NCBI RefSeq assembly: GCF_004331415.1
Contig: NZ_SJOP01000016.1
Span: 1 to 64,000, forward strand
Source of the DNA: Kosakonia quasisacchari
GTDB taxonomy: Bacteria; Pseudomonadota; Gammaproteobacteria; Enterobacterales; Enterobacteriaceae
DNA length: 64,000 bases
Direction: 5' to 3'
The notes below the pieces were generated by a model. The model was not told the origin of the DNA, ran no database searches, and worked only from the letters and a program-made list of their open reading frames with translations. Position 1 is the stretch's first letter, and each line of letters starts with the position of its first letter. Below, piece after piece: positions 18,562-27,187 of the stretch. The position numbers and the translations under genes were made by a program.

Positions 18562-18918
18562 CTATACCCCGAAACTTTCGCCACAGCCGCATTCGTGCTG
18601 TGCTTTCGGGTTATGAAATTTGAAGATCTGATTTAAACCTTCGCGCACATAATCTACTTCGGTGCCGTCAATAAACGGCATCGCTTGTAGCGGTACGTAA
18701 AGGCGTGCACCGTCAGATTCGTAAAGCAAATCGTCTTCGTTCGGCTCCGTCACGGTATCGAGTACATAACCAAAACCTGCGCAACCGGTCTGCTTGATAC
18801 CAAGCCGCACGCCGAGCACACCAGCCTGCTTACTGGCTAACGCACGGATGTGTTCTGCGGCAGCGGGCGTCATGCTTAGCCCCCGCCACGTAAAATCTTG
18901 CGGATTAAATGATTCCAT
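18562..18918 (-). CDS. sufA: A-type Fe-S carrier SufA
   Basis: A 118-residue carrier that takes clusters from SufBC2D to apo-proteins. The three conserved cysteines are Cys46 (TGCAGFG), Cys110 and Cys112 (CGCGES). It is the first gene of the operon sufABCDSE, which here is complete and in the E. coli order. The Fur box lies 46 bp upstream of its start. Confidence 0.97.
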   Translation of the reverse strand: MESFNPQDFTWRGLSMTPAAAEHIRALASKQAGVLGVRLGIKQTGCAGFGYVLDTVTEPNEDDLLYESDGARLYVPLQAMPFIDGTEVDYVREGLNQIFKFHNPKAQHECGCGESFGV

Positions 18919-18963
18919 CGTTTACCTCACATCATCAGATCAAAGGCTCATAATGCTATGTTA

Positions 18964-18980
18964 GTGATAATGATTATCAC
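18964..18980 (-). promoter_or_regulatory. Fur box of the suf operon
   Basis: GTGATAATGATTATCAC is a near-perfect dyad matching the Fur consensus, 46 bp upstream of the sufA start. It predicts repression by Fur-Fe(II) and induction on iron starvation, as in E. coli. In E. coli OxyR, IHF and IscR also act further upstream; I could not identify those sites with confidence in 18981-19363, which otherwise holds no gene. A hairpin GGGTTATTACCC followed by CCCTTTTTTT near 19000-19025 marks the place where E. coli carries the small RNA rydB, but I cannot confirm it. Confidence 0.85.
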
Positions 18981-19408
18981 TTCAACCTCTTTTCCGAAGG
19001 GTTATTACCCACAAGCCCTTTTTTTCGGCACATGCTATAAGCATAGACTCTGCGCAAAGGCTTTACAGGCAAGTGAAAATTTGTTTAATAAATTGATAAA
19101 TAATGACTTTAGAAGGCACAGCGGCGGGTAAACGGTGAAAAAGAAAAGATGCATAGCTAATACCTATTATTGAGATAGGATTTTGGAATTTTTTAATGCG
19201 AAAAGTGACTCGCTTATCAAACCATTATCTTTTCGCAAAACGGCGTCCTAACGGCGCAGCCCCACTTCAGCGCTTTGCGCTTTAAAATTAATCTCCAGTG
19301 ATATCAATAGCCCGCATGTCGCTGACAAAATAGTCATAGTAAAAAGTTGAACCGGATGCTGGAATGAGTGTCCGAAAACGAGAATTTCTTACCACATTTG
19401 AGCATGTT

Positions 19409-19552
19409 ATGGATAAAACGGCGTTGATTTTGCTGCTGCTCGCGGTGGTGGTTTTGGTGGTGGGTTTATGGTCAATATTCAGCGAAACGCTGTGGGTGGT
19501 TGTGAGTTTCCTGGAAACGTTGCTTTACCCCACTATCTCCACGCCGGGGTGA
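19409..19552 (+). CDS. Small single-span membrane protein, unknown
   Basis: The frame is open from 19364 (62 codons). I favour the internal ATG at 19409 (MDKTALILLLLAVVVLV, 47 residues), which places a strong hydrophobic span of about 20 residues near the N-terminus, followed by a second amphipathic hydrophobic stretch and ending in PTISTPG. The upstream ATG at 19364 would add 15 basic/polar residues. Neither start has a strong ribosome site. It occupies the place of E. coli ydiH but does not resemble it. Function unknown; it may be a stress-type small membrane protein, by size alone. Confidence 0.5.
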   Translation: MDKTALILLLLAVVVLVVGLWSIFSETLWVVVSFLETLLYPTISTPG

Positions 19553-19720
19553 CATTACGACGTTGAGCTGTTCTGGTTGCTATAGCACAAATAGCATTGG
19601 GATAAGAAAACACGTTCGAAAAGAGAAGATTAACCTTTTCATTTCTGAAATGAAGTCAGTAAATATTCAGTTTTTGAAAATGTGCTCACGTCGTTGAGCC
19701 ATCAAACAAGGAGAGTATTG

Positions 19721-20512
19721 ATGAATGCAAAACCAATGATGTCTTTTTTAGATAGCGGAACGGGTTTTCCCGTGCTGTTGGGCCATAGCTATTTGTTTGA
19801 TAAATCGATGTGGTTGCCGCAAATGGAAATGCTCAGCCAACACTTTCGTGTAATAGCGCCAGATTTGTGGGGCCATGGTGATTCTCCCGCGTTGCCCGGC
19901 ACGCTCTCTTCTTTGACCGATATTGCCGCAGACCATTTAGCCTTAATGGACTCGCTCAATATCGACCAGTTTGCCGTGGTCGGCTTGTCGGTTGGTGGAA
20001 TGTGGGGAGCAGAACTCGCTGCCGCCGCACCGGCGCGGGTTAAGGCTGTGATGTTATTTGATACTTTTATTGGCGATGAAACCGATCTGGCGCGTGAGCG
20101 CTACTTCGCGATGCTCAACGCCATCGATGCAACGGGCACCATTCCCCCTGAGTTACTCGACTATATTGTCAGCCAATTCTATTCGCAGTTCGCCTTGCCT
20201 GCAGACGTTCAGCAGCTCACCGCTTACCTTTCCTCCCTTTCTGCAGAGCAGTTACGCAGCAGTATTGTGCCGCTCGGTAAATTGATTTTCGGCCGACCGG
20301 ATCGTATGGCCATTCTGGATTCTGTAACATGCCCGGCGCATGTGGCAACTGGCGAGCTGGATCTGCCGCGCCCGCCAGTGGAAGGGCGGCAGATGGCAGA
20401 AGCATTAGACTGTGAATTCACTCTGATTCCGAATGCGGCGCATATCAGTAACAGAGAGAACCCTGAATGTGTTTCGCAGTTGATTGTCGATTTTCTGAAA
20501 CAACATTGCTGA
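19721..20512 (+). CDS. Alpha/beta hydrolase
   Basis: A 263-residue alpha/beta-hydrolase-fold protein starting at 19721, behind an AAGGAGAG ribosome site (the open frame begins 13 codons earlier). The nucleophile elbow is GLSVGG with Ser90, the oxyanion loop is LLGHSYLFD, and the general-base His is about 241 (NAAHISN). The motif DLWGHGDS is typical of esterases, lactonases and haloperoxidase-like enzymes of this fold. There is no signal peptide, so it is cytoplasmic. The substrate is unknown. It stands alone, with AT-rich spacers on both sides. Confidence 0.85.
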   Translation: MNAKPMMSFLDSGTGFPVLLGHSYLFDKSMWLPQMEMLSQHFRVIAPDLWGHGDSPALPGTLSSLTDIAADHLALMDSLNIDQFAVVGLSVGGMWGAELAAAAPARVKAVMLFDTFIGDETDLARERYFAMLNAIDATGTIPPELLDYIVSQFYSQFALPADVQQLTAYLSSLSAEQLRSSIVPLGKLIFGRPDRMAILDSVTCPAHVATGELDLPRPPVEGRQMAEALDCEFTLIPNAAHISNRENPECVSQLIVDFLKQHC

Positions 20513-21162
20513 TCCTTCATCACATTGCCAAAGTCGGACAATGAGCACATCCGGCGAGAGTACATTGCTAACCATTTAATTAACCGGGCGGGAAACGGGA
20601 TCAGACGATAAGTTTTCCGTTCGTTTTTTATTATTACCGAGCAGGCTATAACCGTCATAAAACTGTCATTATATTTTTATTTTCGCCAGTCTATTTTTAC
20701 GCCTATCCCAAATACACCTTTAATTCGGCTGATAATCAGCGATACCAAAGAAAGCAATAATGCCTGGGGTTTATAAGTATTTACGCATTGTCAGCAAACA
20801 TCTTACTCATGGTTAATATTGCTCATTCACTCGTGGTTTATTGTCGTAACCTAAACTTCGAGCAGGAACACGTTAAGCATATTCACGGCGAATTCTCTTT
20901 CTCGCTATAAAACAACAACCTAATGCAAACTAAATGCGATAAATACGATCATAAAATCGGCGAAATATAAATAAGAAGAATAAACCACTTTGCCAATTTA
21001 TAGATTTAAGCGATCATTTTCATGATAGCAATAGATACAGGCTATCAAAATAGGATAATCGATCATTCAAAACAATTTTCAATCGTTATCCGGGCCTGTG
21101 TAGAATTGAAAATTGTCCATTAGGAATGTCCTGATCTTTTGAGTGGGGGCTAAATTAGGGAA
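20513..21162. other. AT-rich intergenic spacer, 650 bp
   Basis: No gene or RNA is recognisable here. The base composition is clearly more AT-rich than the flanking core genes, and the only open frames are antisense tails of the hydrolase. It probably contains the promoter of the EAL gene that follows; a ribosome site for that gene (AGGGAA, 21157-21162) is weak. Confidence 0.4.
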
Positions 21163-21903
21163 ATGAAAATTAACACACTGGAAATTAAAGGCAAAAAATT
21201 CCTGATGACGGCAGAGTTTCACCCCATCATTAATCTTTCAGGAAAAAATATTCTCAGCTATCAAGCAGTGGCACAATTTTTTAACACTGAGGATTTTCTC
21301 ATTCCCGCAAAGCAGATAGCAACGCTGTTCGAAGAAACGGCGGTCATCAGAAAAGTAACCGATTTTATTTTTGAGGTTATTTGTCACGTTCTAAAAATGA
21401 AGGAAACAATGGTGGTTTCATTCATTTTATCGCCGCAGTTGATTAATGATATGGGTTATCTCACCCAGCTCAGAGAACGCTGCCAGCGCAATAATATTGC
21501 CCCGCAGCGTATCGAAATAGAAATCAGCGACAAAATTACTTACTCTCAATTTATCAGTAGCTTACCTTTATTAAAGAAAGCCAAAGAAGACGGTTTTATG
21601 GTATCACTCGGAAAGTTTGGCAGCGGACATGACCATGCGGAGCGCCTGCAGCTATTTGCATTCAATACCATTAAAATCGATCGTTCCATTGTTGATGGTA
21701 TCGCCCGTCACCCGGCAAAACTTTCTACACTGCACCGTTTCATTGACAACGTGATACCTGCCGGTACGAACGTTATCTGTGAAGGCGTAGATAGCGCCGC
21801 CGACCTCGCTCTGCTTAACAGATATAACGCTGGCGGTATTCAGGGATACACATTTTCCCGCCCGCTAACTTTTAAGCAGCTCCAGCTACTGGAAGGGTTG
21901 TGA
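21163..21903 (+). CDS. Degenerate EAL-domain protein
   Basis: A 246-residue stand-alone EAL domain. Conserved landmarks are present (EIEISDK, LGKFGSGHD, TIKIDRSIV, CEGVDS, QGYTFSRPL). However, the residues needed for c-di-GMP hydrolysis are largely missing: the EAL signature is replaced by SYQAV, the Asn of the VNLS strand is absent (FILSPQ), and the DDFG pair is GKFG. It is therefore probably a c-di-GMP or protein binder rather than a phosphodiesterase, like YdiV or BluF-type regulators. No transmembrane or sensor domain is present. A true ydiV ortholog lies 19 kb away, so this is an additional family member. Function is inferred only at family level. Confidence 0.85.
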   Translation: MKINTLEIKGKKFLMTAEFHPIINLSGKNILSYQAVAQFFNTEDFLIPAKQIATLFEETAVIRKVTDFIFEVICHVLKMKETMVVSFILSPQLINDMGYLTQLRERCQRNNIAPQRIEIEISDKITYSQFISSLPLLKKAKEDGFMVSLGKFGSGHDHAERLQLFAFNTIKIDRSIVDGIARHPAKLSTLHRFIDNVIPAGTNVICEGVDSAADLALLNRYNAGGIQGYTFSRPLTFKQLQLLEGL

Positions 21904-21968
21904 GCTCACACAAAAGCCGCTGGCGGGTGATCGGGTAAACACTCAGCATCAAACAGGCAACGCTTGTG

Positions 21969-22325
21969 CTATTCCTCTTCGTTTTCGCGTGTGCAGATGA
22001 TCGCTTTATCGTTAGTATGCTTGCTATCCGCATAGAAGAAGGCTTTTTTACCCGTTTCAATCTGCGTGATGATATGAATCGCCGCCCAGTTGGTATCCTT
22101 GTTTTGATCCTGGCTGTCGGTATAAATCAGCGAGCGCCCGGAATATTGATCGGAAATGTCATACGGCTTCTCCTGTGGGTTCGTGTAATGTCGGCCATTG
22201 ATAGTGAGCCCATCGGGTTCGACGCTGGCACGGTATTCATCACACTGCAGCGTGATACCCGCAGCAGATGAATACGCCGATAACATGGCTAAACAGCAGC
22301 CCGCAATAAACTTGACCATAACCAT
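21969..22325 (-). CDS. Small secreted protein, unknown
   Basis: A 118-residue precursor with a typical Sec signal peptide (VKFIAGCCLAMLSAYSSAA, cleavage near SSA-AGI). An internal Met two codons in may be the real start. The mature part is about 95 polar residues with two Cys (LQCDEY and AIICTR), probably forming one disulfide in the periplasm, and ends in an acidic tail NEEE. I do not recognise the family. It lies between the EAL gene and lpxP and is read with lpxP on the minus strand, but a terminator separates the two. Confidence 0.7.
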   Translation of the reverse strand: MVMVKFIAGCCLAMLSAYSSAAGITLQCDEYRASVEPDGLTINGRHYTNPQEKPYDISDQYSGRSLIYTDSQDQNKDTNWAAIHIITQIETGKKAFFYADSKHTNDKAIICTRENEEE

Positions 22326-22351
22326 CCCATATACGTCTTGTTGGCAACAGA

Positions 22352-22378
22352 ATAATACAACGCCCCTAAGAAGGGGCG
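22352..22378 (-). terminator. lpxP terminator
   Basis: CGCCCCT and AGGGGCG form a seven-pair stem with loop TTCT on the minus strand, followed by the T-rich TTGTATTATT. It lies 12 bases past the lpxP stop. Confidence 0.65.
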
Positions 22379-22390
22379 CGTTAACAAAGG

Positions 22391-23305
22391 TTAGTTATAA
22401 AGCGAAGGTTCGCCGACCGGGCGAGTTTTAAAGCGCCGGTGGATCCACAGGTACTGCTCCGGTGCGCGCAGAATTTCGCGCTCAATCACTTTGTTCATGT
22501 AGCTGGCGGCGGCGAACTCATCCTCAACCGGATAGTCATTCAGCGCCTGGCCGATATGCAGCGAATAACCGGAGAAATCCTCTTTGCGCACCATCGTGAC
22601 CGTCAACATTTTTGCCCTGGAAAGGCGCGATAAAACATATGTGCCGTTGGTGGTTGCCGCGTTTTTAACACAGAAGAACGGTGCGAAAATACTGCCTTTG
22701 CGCCCGTAATCCTGATCCGGCGCGAACCAAACGGCTTCACCTTGTTTCAGCGCATTGACCAGCCCCTTCAGATTACGGCGATCAATCATCGATTTATTTG
22801 AACGCATACGCCCGCGCGTCTGCACCCATTCCATCAGCATATTATTATGGGGACGGTAAGTTGCCATCATTGGCTGACAGAGCCCCATTACGCGCCCACC
22901 CAGCTCCAGCGACATAAAATGCACACCAACCACCATTACGCCACGCTGGCTGGCCTGAGCAGCCTGCAAATGCTGATAACCTTCGACATCAAACCAACGG
23001 CGTACACGTTTATCCGACCAAAACCACGCCATGCCGGTTTCAATCAACCCCATGCCCAATGACATAAAATTTTTCGCGATCAGCCGCTCGCGCTGCTCAT
23101 CATTCATATCGGGAAAGCATAATTCGAGATTACGGCGAGCGATACGCTCACGCCGTTGCAGAAATCGGCGTGATTGCCGACCCAGCCCCGCGCCAAGGCG
23201 GGCAAGAATAGGATAAGGAAGTTGAACGAGAAGCCAGAGCAAACCTAACCCGGCCCATGTCACCCAATGTCGCGGGTGTAAAAATGCAAACTTGAACGAT
23301 GTCAT
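22391..23305 (-). CDS. lpxP: Kdo2-lipid IVA acyltransferase, LpxP-like
   Basis: A 304-residue inner-membrane late acyltransferase of lipid A biosynthesis. An N-terminal hydrophobic segment (about 14-32) anchors it, and the HX4E catalytic dyad is His130/Glu135 (VGVHFMSLE). The stretch around LCQPMMATYRPHNN and the C-terminal RRFKTRPVGEPSLY match E. coli LpxP (cold-induced palmitoleoyl transferase) far better than LpxL. The start is the ATG at 23305, correctly spaced from AGGTAAC; a GTG one codon upstream is less likely. In E. coli lpxP lies elsewhere on the chromosome, so this may be a relocated or extra copy. A cold-shock promoter was not identified. Confidence 0.88.
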   Translation of the reverse strand: MTSFKFAFLHPRHWVTWAGLGLLWLLVQLPYPILARLGAGLGRQSRRFLQRRERIARRNLELCFPDMNDEQRERLIAKNFMSLGMGLIETGMAWFWSDKRVRRWFDVEGYQHLQAAQASQRGVMVVGVHFMSLELGGRVMGLCQPMMATYRPHNNMLMEWVQTRGRMRSNKSMIDRRNLKGLVNALKQGEAVWFAPDQDYGRKGSIFAPFFCVKNAATTNGTYVLSRLSRAKMLTVTMVRKEDFSGYSLHIGQALNDYPVEDEFAAASYMNKVIEREILRAPEQYLWIHRRFKTRPVGEPSLYN

Positions 23306-23487
23306 CACTGTTACCTAAAAGCCTCTATTCAGTAGCGCTTAAGAGACAATGAATCACTTCATCAAGTCATTACGCGTTACAATCACTCGCTCCGGTTGCA
23401 GGCAACTGAGCGATATATCCATTGCTGAGCAATATAGCACGGAGGGCTAAAATCTTAAGCCAGGAATAATGAATAAAACATGAAGTT

Positions 23488-23512
23488 TTTTCGGCGGCAT
23501 AACCGCCGAAAA
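23488..23512. other. Perfect ten-pair hairpin behind menI
   Basis: TTTTCGGCGG and CCGCCGAAAA flank a five-base loop immediately after the menI stop codon (minus strand). No T run follows on either strand in the right place, so it may act as an mRNA 3' end stabiliser or Rho-assisted stop. The remaining spacer to lpxP (23309-23487) shows nothing else. Confidence 0.4.
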
Positions 23513-23515
23513 TGA

Positions 23516-23926
23516 TCAGACAATGGCCGTGGTCAACCGGGATGAACAACACAAGCGGGATTGTTCGTCGTAAATATCGATTTGCCAGACCTGGTGCCGA
23601 CCGCCCGTATGCAACGCCCGACAAACGCCGCGCACGCGCCCGCTGCGCACCGAGCGCAAATGGTTGGCATTAACCTCCAGCCCCACCACCTTCTGCTCCC
23701 CCTCCGTACACAGATAGCCAGCAACAGAACCGAGCGTTTCCGCCAGCACCACCGACGCGCCACCGTGTAGCAGACCAAACGGTTGATAGGTTCGTTGATC
23801 CACCGGCATACTCGCCTCAAGCGCATCGTCACTGATACGCTCAAAACGAATATCCAGAAGCCCCACCATATTGCCATCGCCCATTGCATTCAGCGCTTCC
23901 AGCGTAACCGCGCGTTTCCAGATCAT
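23516..23926 (-). CDS. menI: 1,4-dihydroxy-2-naphthoyl-CoA hydrolase (YdiI)
   Basis: A 136-residue hot-dog-fold thioesterase that releases 1,4-dihydroxy-2-naphthoate from its CoA ester in menaquinone synthesis. The catalytic Glu63 lies in FGLLHGGASVVLAE. It is nearly identical in length and sequence to E. coli YdiI. Its start codon overlaps the ydiJ stop by four bases, so it is translated from the ydiJ message. Confidence 0.96.
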   Translation of the reverse strand: MIWKRAVTLEALNAMGDGNMVGLLDIRFERISDDALEASMPVDQRTYQPFGLLHGGASVVLAETLGSVAGYLCTEGEQKVVGLEVNANHLRSVRSGRVRGVCRALHTGGRHQVWQIDIYDEQSRLCCSSRLTTAIV

Positions 23927-26900
23927 CCCAAAATCTCCAGTAAAGCCTGTAGTGGATGGCGCACGCCATTCCCTTCGATTCGTTTAACCTGGCTGCGACA
24001 AGAGTAGCCGGTCGCCAGACAGCGATTCCGCGGCAAACGTTGCATCGCCTGATGCCAGGAAAGCTCATAAATGCCCAGCGAACTGGCATGGTTCTTCACT
24101 TCATGTCCATATGTTCCGGCCATACCGCAGCAACCAACGCTGACATTTTCCAGCACTGCGCCAAAGCGCGCAAAAATCGACGCCCATTGCCCTGTCGCGC
24201 CGGGTAGCGCAGTCACTTCGGTACAGTGGCCGAACAGATACCAGGGTTCGCCGCTGGGCACTCGCTCACCGATGTTATCCAGCGCCGCGGGCAGCCATTC
24301 ATGCACCAGTTGCACATGAAAATCACCGCGCTTATCGCCTAACGCCAGCTTGTACTCATCGCGGTAGCAGAGCACCAATGCGGGATCAACACCTACCATC
24401 GGCATGCCCAGTTGTGCTACGCGGTTAAGGAAATCTGCGGTTTTTTGCGCCGTTTTGGCAAAGCGATCCAGAAAACCTTTAATGTGTTGCGCCTTGCCAT
24501 TTGGCGAGAAAGGCAGCACCACCGGCTGGAAGCCCAGCCGTTCGACCAGACGAACAAAATCGGTCACCACCTGCGCATCATAGTAGCTGGTAAACGGATC
24601 CTGCACCACCAGCACGGTTTTCACTTTCTGCGCGGCATTGAGCTGCTCAAGCTGCTCAAGCGTCATGTTCGCGGTGCGATGCCCGACCATCTGATGCTGC
24701 AATGACGGCACCGACAGCAGCGGCAAATCCACCATGCCGATATGCTTCGCGGAAAGGGAACGTACCCACGGCTGGCTCATAAAAAAGTTAAACGTTTTCG
24801 GCGCGCGCGCCATCAGTGGCGCATAGCTCTCGACCGTGGCAACCAAGTGGTCGCGTACCGGGCGCAGATAACGGCTGTGATAGAGCTGTAAAAAGCGTGA
24901 CCGGAACTCCGGCACATCAATCTTGATCGGGCACTGCGTTGAGCACGCTTTACAGGCCAGGCAGCCGGACATCGCCTCTTTGACTTCATGCGAGAAATCA
25001 TACTCACCGCGACGTGCGTGCCAGCTATTGCGCGTACGCTCAATTAATGTACGCAAACTGGCCCGTTTTTCCGGCAACTCTTTTTCCAACTTAATGGGGT
25101 CGATCCCACGATCTGCTAGCAGACGCAGCCATTCGCGCACCAGCGTTGCCCGCCCTTTTGGCGAATGAATACGGTTCGCCGAGATTTTCATCGAGGGGCA
25201 CATCGGGCTTTTCACATCGAAGTTAAAGCACAAGCCATTACCGTTACACTCCATGGCGCCACGCCATGACGAACGCACAGCGATGGGAATTTGCCGATCA
25301 AGCGTACCGCGTTTGACGTCATCCACCTTCTTCATCGGGGCATCGATGCCTTCAGGCGGGCAGATTTTACCGGGATTTAGGCGGTTTTCCGGATCAAAGG
25401 CCGCTTTGATTTTGCGTAACTCACCATATAGCTGCTCGCCAAAAAAGGCCGGGCTATATTCTGCGCGAAAACCTTTCCCGTGTTCGCCCCACAGCAAACC
25501 GCCATATTTCGCCGTCAACGCGACCACATCATCGGAAATGGATTTCATCAACACTTCTTGCTGCGGGTCGCACATATCCAGCGCCGGCCGCACGTGCAGC
25601 ACCCCAGCGTCAACATGACCAAACATGCCGTAGCTCAGGCCGTGCCCATCAAGTAGCGCACGGAATTCAACGATGTAGTCCGCCAGATGTTCCGGCGGCA
25701 CGCAGGTATCTTCCGCAAAGGGAATCGGCTTAGCCGCGCCTTTGGCGTTACCTAACAGACCCACGGCTTTTTTACGCATGGCATAAATGCGCTCAATGCC
25801 CGTCAGATCTTCACACAATTGCCAGCCAATCACGCCACCTTCACCATTGGCCATTAACGTATCGAGACGCTGGCACAGCGACTGCACTTGCGCATCAATC
25901 AGCGGCTGATCGTCACCGGCAAACTCAACAATATTCAGGCCAAGCAGAGTCTTATCCGGCACATCGGTGATCAGGTCTTTTACCGAATGCCAGACAATGT
26001 CTTCACGCGCCAGGTTAAGCACTTTCGAATCCACGGTTTCGACGGATAGCGCACGCGCTTCCACCATAAATGGTGCATTGCGCAGCGCGGAATCGAAAGA
26101 GTCGTATTTGATGTTCACCAGACGGCGAACTTTTGGCAGCGGCGTGATATCAAGGCGCGCTTCGGTAATAAACGCCAGCGTCCCTTCTGAGCCGGTCAGA
26201 ATGCGGGTTAAATCAAATTCGGTCATCTCGTCGTTAAACACATGACGCAGATCGTAACCGGTGAGAAAACGGTTCAGTTTGGGGAATTTATCCAGAATCA
26301 ACTGGCGGTTATGACGACAGCGTTCCAGCACCGTTTTATAGATCCTCCCGATAGCGGTGCTGGTATTACCCAGCGTTTCTGCTAGCGCCACCGGCATCGC
26401 CTGCGTATCGAGGATATCGCCGCCCAGCAACACAGCGCGGACACCCAGCACATGGTCGGAGGTTTTCCCGTAAACCAGAGAACCCTGACCGGAGGCGTCA
26501 GTGTTGATCATTCCCCCTAAGGTCGCACGGTTGCTGGTCGACAGCTCTGGCGCGAAGAAGAAGCCATAAGGTTTCAAATACTGGTTGAGCTGATCTTTGA
26601 TAACGCCCGCCTCAACGCGCACCCACCCCTCTTCGGGGTTAATTTCCATAATGCGGTTCATATAGCGGGACATATCAACGATGATGCCCTGGTTCAGTGC
26701 CTGGCCATTGGTGCCGGTTCCGCCGCCGCGCGGAGTAAAGACCAGCGTGCGAAAACGCGGCTCGGCAGCGAGGCGTGTGATCAAGGCAACGTCGGACGTT
26801 GAACGAGGGAAAACGACGGCATCGGGTAATAGCTGGTAAATACTGTTGTCTGTCGCCATCGTTAGCCTGTCGGCATAGCTGGTGGCGGTATCACCGGTAA

Positions 26901-26979
26901 AACCTTGTTGCTCCAAAGCCTGCAAAAAATTCAGCACCAGTTGAACGACGCCCGGTGCCTGGGAAATCTGTGGGATCAT
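23923..26979 (-). CDS. ydiJ: FAD/Fe-S dehydrogenase YdiJ (D-2-hydroxyglutarate type)
   Basis: A 1018-residue fusion. Residues about 45-500 are a PCMH-type FAD-binding domain with a GlcD/D-lactate dehydrogenase C-terminal part (VFTPRGGGTGTNGQ, GHVDAGVLHVRP). The C-terminal half carries a ferredoxin-like CLACKACSTQCP cluster (about 660-671) and a CCG domain (GCCGMAGTYGHE). Homologs have been reported to oxidise D-2-hydroxyglutarate or related D-2-hydroxyacids and pass electrons to the respiratory chain. No signal peptide; likely membrane-associated on the cytoplasmic side. It is cotranscribed with menI. The exact substrate here is inferred from the family. Confidence 0.9.
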   Translation of the reverse strand: MIPQISQAPGVVQLVLNFLQALEQQGFTGDTATSYADRLTMATDNSIYQLLPDAVVFPRSTSDVALITRLAAEPRFRTLVFTPRGGGTGTNGQALNQGIIVDMSRYMNRIMEINPEEGWVRVEAGVIKDQLNQYLKPYGFFFAPELSTSNRATLGGMINTDASGQGSLVYGKTSDHVLGVRAVLLGGDILDTQAMPVALAETLGNTSTAIGRIYKTVLERCRHNRQLILDKFPKLNRFLTGYDLRHVFNDEMTEFDLTRILTGSEGTLAFITEARLDITPLPKVRRLVNIKYDSFDSALRNAPFMVEARALSVETVDSKVLNLAREDIVWHSVKDLITDVPDKTLLGLNIVEFAGDDQPLIDAQVQSLCQRLDTLMANGEGGVIGWQLCEDLTGIERIYAMRKKAVGLLGNAKGAAKPIPFAEDTCVPPEHLADYIVEFRALLDGHGLSYGMFGHVDAGVLHVRPALDMCDPQQEVLMKSISDDVVALTAKYGGLLWGEHGKGFRAEYSPAFFGEQLYGELRKIKAAFDPENRLNPGKICPPEGIDAPMKKVDDVKRGTLDRQIPIAVRSSWRGAMECNGNGLCFNFDVKSPMCPSMKISANRIHSPKGRATLVREWLRLLADRGIDPIKLEKELPEKRASLRTLIERTRNSWHARRGEYDFSHEVKEAMSGCLACKACSTQCPIKIDVPEFRSRFLQLYHSRYLRPVRDHLVATVESYAPLMARAPKTFNFFMSQPWVRSLSAKHIGMVDLPLLSVPSLQHQMVGHRTANMTLEQLEQLNAAQKVKTVLVVQDPFTSYYDAQVVTDFVRLVERLGFQPVVLPFSPNGKAQHIKGFLDRFAKTAQKTADFLNRVAQLGMPMVGVDPALVLCYRDEYKLALGDKRGDFHVQLVHEWLPAALDNIGERVPSGEPWYLFGHCTEVTALPGATGQWASIFARFGAVLENVSVGCCGMAGTYGHEVKNHASSLGIYELSWHQAMQRLPRNRCLATGYSCRSQVKRIEGNGVRHPLQALLEILG

Positions 26980-27015
26980 TATGCTTGACCCTGCCTGACT
27001 GTTAGTGTTGTGAAT

Positions 27016-27031
27016 AGTTAATCGTTTGCTT
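27016..27031. promoter_or_regulatory. PurR-like operator between ydiJ and ydiK
   Basis: Read on the minus strand, AAGCAAACGATTAACT agrees with the PurR consensus ANGCAANCGNTTNCNT at all fixed positions but one. It lies between the divergent ydiJ and ydiK. A partial Fur-like element (AATCATTATCAC) lies nearer ydiK at about 27121-27132. Both are pattern matches only. Confidence 0.4.
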
Positions 27032-27187
27032 TAAGCATTCATCGTTGTATCACATTTTTTTCTTATGCGCCCATGAGAATTACAGGCAGAATCAGACTGT
27101 CCAAAACCGCTGAAATCATTAATCATTATCACTGGTGATTTCCAGAAACACCGAATTTTCAGCCACTCAATAAGGTGAGTAAATCGT

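Noticed and set aside
18990..19060. Possible rydB small RNA upstream of sufA
   Set aside because: The position matches E. coli and a hairpin with T run exists near 19000-19025, but I cannot recall or confirm the rydB sequence well enough to call it.
20224..20658. 144-codon minus-strand frame opposite the alpha/beta hydrolase end
   Set aside because: Overlaps a clear gene antisense, with no start context or family motif.
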